Source: an uncultured Spirochaetales bacterium
GTDB lineage: Bacteria; Spirochaetota; Spirochaetia; Sphaerochaetales; Sphaerochaetaceae
NCBI GenBank assembly: GCA_944393005.1
Contig: CALXYO010000001.1
Location: 62,001-126,000, forward strand
Reading direction: 5' to 3'
DNA length: 64,000 nucleotides
The position numbers were made by a program, and so were the translations under genes. Shown here one piece after another: positions 62,775-64,000 of this stretch (position 1 is its first letter; the number at the start of each line of letters is the position of its first letter). Under the pieces are notes generated by a model. That model was not told the DNA's origin. It did no database searches and saw only the letters and a program-made list of their open reading frames with translations.

Positions 62775-63563
62775 TCAGCTAATATGATGATCAAGGGCAG
62801 TGAAGAACTGCTCAAGGTCGGTGAATGTCAGCACTGCATCCTTGTCCTGACTTGTCGGCTGTGCATTGACGATCACGATCTTTCCCCCGTTGTAACGGGT
62901 AAGCTGCGGGAAAGCCGCAGCAGGATAGACGGTAAGCGAGGATCCCAGCACAAGAGTCAGGTCTGCCTGAGAGAATGTTATCTCGGCACGCTTGAGCACA
63001 TCTGATGAAAGGCTTTCACCATAGAAAACTATGTCGGGCTTTATCAGGCCGCCGCAGGTTCTGCATCGCGGAACCTCACCGCTTCTGACGACCGGAGCAA
63101 TCTGGTCATATGTATAGTATGCATTGCAATTCGTGCAGTACGCACTTCTGGCAGAACCGTGCAGTTCATATACTTTCCGGCTTCCGGCCCTCTGGTGCAT
63201 GAAATCTATGTTCTGTGTGAATATTCCACCAGGCAGCATCCCCTTCTCTTCCATCTTCGCAAGAGTATAATGGACAATGTTCGGTTCATAATCCTCAAGA
63301 TGATACCAGACGCTTTCCGCCCAGCGGTAGAAGATATCGGGATGGGAATAGAAATAGTCTATTGAAAGGATTTCCTCAACACTCATTCCGTCATAGTCAT
63401 GGGTGTACACACCGCCTTTACCGCGGAAATCAGGAATGCCGGAAAGTGTTGACACTCCGGCACCTGTGAAAACGGCGGTCTTTTTCGATGAATCCAGTAT
63501 CTTCAAGAATTCACTGAATTTCCTTTCAAACACTTCAGTCTTTTCCCGATATTCACCTTTCAT
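62775..63563 (-). CDS. Sir2-family NAD-dependent protein deacylase
   Basis: 262 residues. Sirtuin signatures are complete: TGAGVSTLSGIPDFRG (33-48), FTQNIDFMHQRAG, catalytic His in YELHGS, a zinc site with two CxxC pairs (CTNC, CRTC), KPDIVFYGE, and GSSLTVYPAAAF. It removes acyl groups from lysines with NAD+; class and substrates cannot be read from sequence. ATGA overlap with miaB. Confidence 0.95.
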   Translation of the reverse strand: MKGEYREKTEVFERKFSEFLKILDSSKKTAVFTGAGVSTLSGIPDFRGKGGVYTHDYDGMSVEEILSIDYFYSHPDIFYRWAESVWYHLEDYEPNIVHYTLAKMEEKGMLPGGIFTQNIDFMHQRAGSRKVYELHGSARSAYCTNCNAYYTYDQIAPVVRSGEVPRCRTCGGLIKPDIVFYGESLSSDVLKRAEITFSQADLTLVLGSSLTVYPAAAFPQLTRYNGGKIVIVNAQPTSQDKDAVLTFTDLEQFFTALDHHIS

Positions 63564-64000
63564 TTCACCAGTTCTCCGATATAGGTATTGCCTTTAAGTC
63601 TGTTTGTTCTGAGAGTAACTATATCACCGGTTTTTATTCCTGTGTCACCCGGATTGAAAGTAATCATCTCATTGTGCGCATTCCTGGCAAGGAAAAGAGA
63701 CTTGTCATCGCGTGTGACACCGGTAACCACGGCACGGCTGATCATGCCGACCCGCTTTGTCTTCAGCTCAGAGGCCCTTTTAAGCTGCTCGCTGATAAGA
63801 CGTTCAAGACGGGCGACCTTTTCTTCATCGCTGAGCTGCTCGCTCATCGAAGCGGCAGGTGTGCCTTCCCTGACATTGTAATAATACATGAATGCCTCGA
63901 TGGGAGAAAGATATTCCATTGCAGAAAGCGTGTCCTCATACTCTTCCTCACTCTCACTGGGGAACCCGACCATGACATCAGTTGAGAATGTGAGGCCTTC
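63560..64000 (-). CDS. miaB: tRNA methylthiotransferase (MiaB-like), 3' part only
   Basis: The frame is open to the right edge; 147 C-terminal codons are visible. STDVMVGFPSESEEEYEDTL is a radical-SAM MTTase segment, YYYNVREGTPAASM is the characteristic R-x-GTxA motif, and the last ~60 residues are a TRAM domain (TKRVGMISRAVVTGVTRDD to GNTYIGELVK). MiaB is the best guess; MtaB- or RimO-like relatives cannot be excluded without the N-terminus. The ATG at 63973 is internal. Confidence 0.85.
   Translation of the reverse strand, partial: EGLTFSTDVMVGFPSESEEEYEDTLSAMEYLSPIEAFMYYYNVREGTPAASMSEQLSDEEKVARLERLISEQLKRASELKTKRVGMISRAVVTGVTRDDKSLFLARNAHNEMITFNPGDTGIKTGDIVTLRTNRLKGNTYIGELVK

Noticed and set aside
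1..64000. CRISPR arrays, insertion sequences, prophage or integrase genes
   Set aside because: No regularly spaced repeats, transposase, integrase or phage structural motifs were seen on either strand.

Overview
The window is a gene-dense bacterial chromosome segment, most consistent with a spirochaete of the Sphaerochaeta/Treponema side of the phylum. Three things point there: a GreA fused behind a ~740-residue helical-repeat region, an architecture I know from Borrelia and Treponema; a substrate-binding protein whose signal peptide ends in a Phe-Ala-Gly-Gly motif; and the cmk-rpsA pairing. A full outer-membrane assembly set (BamA, TamB, LptF/LptG) shows a diderm. No flagellar, phage, IS or CRISPR sequence was seen. 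The species is inference; nothing in the window proves it.

Left part (1-16.4 kb). The end of rpoD, a zinc-ribbon coiled-coil gene, the RNase P RNA and a TPR lipoprotein lead into convergent mazG. Next comes a six-gene operon: a LacI-type repressor, a PhnD-C-E-E-like ABC importer and a 5'-nucleotidase-family enzyme without a signal peptide. An AT-rich 350-bp spacer with repeated AAGTTTTATT motifs separates it from an accessory sulfur/redox block: two divergent Crp/Fnr-type regulators, a TusA-like sulfur carrier, a YeeE/YedE transporter, and a thioredoxin reductase fused to a thioredoxin-like domain that has lost its cysteines. An AT-rich orphan lipoprotein follows on the other strand.

Middle part (16.4-45.6 kb). 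Two long minus-strand housekeeping operons dominate. The first runs rpe-dtd-recA-scpA-scpB-rluB-cmk-rpsA-TPR protein. The second runs rimP-nusA-infB-rbfA-truB-ribF-rpsO-pnp-dut-lptF-lptG-tgt-murJ, 13 genes with mostly overlapping ends. Between them, on the plus strand, lie an AI-2E/PerM-family permease and the large greA. rpe and the permease face away from each other across 66 bp, and both look leaderless. The leaders of greA and of the rimP-nusA operon each contain an intrinsic-terminator hairpin between the best promoter and the start codon.

Right part (45.6-64 kb). Minus-strand tamB, bamA and mutS are followed by tmk (+), then queA/ruvB/ruvA/ruvC/yebC and hemW/lepB (-), then an FGE-fold membrane protein with smpB (+), a TetR regulator (-), the tmRNA gene (+), and a sirtuin with the 3' part of miaB (-). 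Genes cluster by process: transcription and translation factors with RNA decay, recombination and repair, envelope assembly, and ribosome rescue (smpB close to ssrA).

The strongest items for a second look are the Phn-like/nucleotidase operon, the sulfur block with its cysteine-less thioredoxin fusion, the greA and nusA leader terminators, the cluster of leaderless genes, a RibF without a recognisable riboflavin-kinase domain, and a zinc ribbon at the end of NusA.
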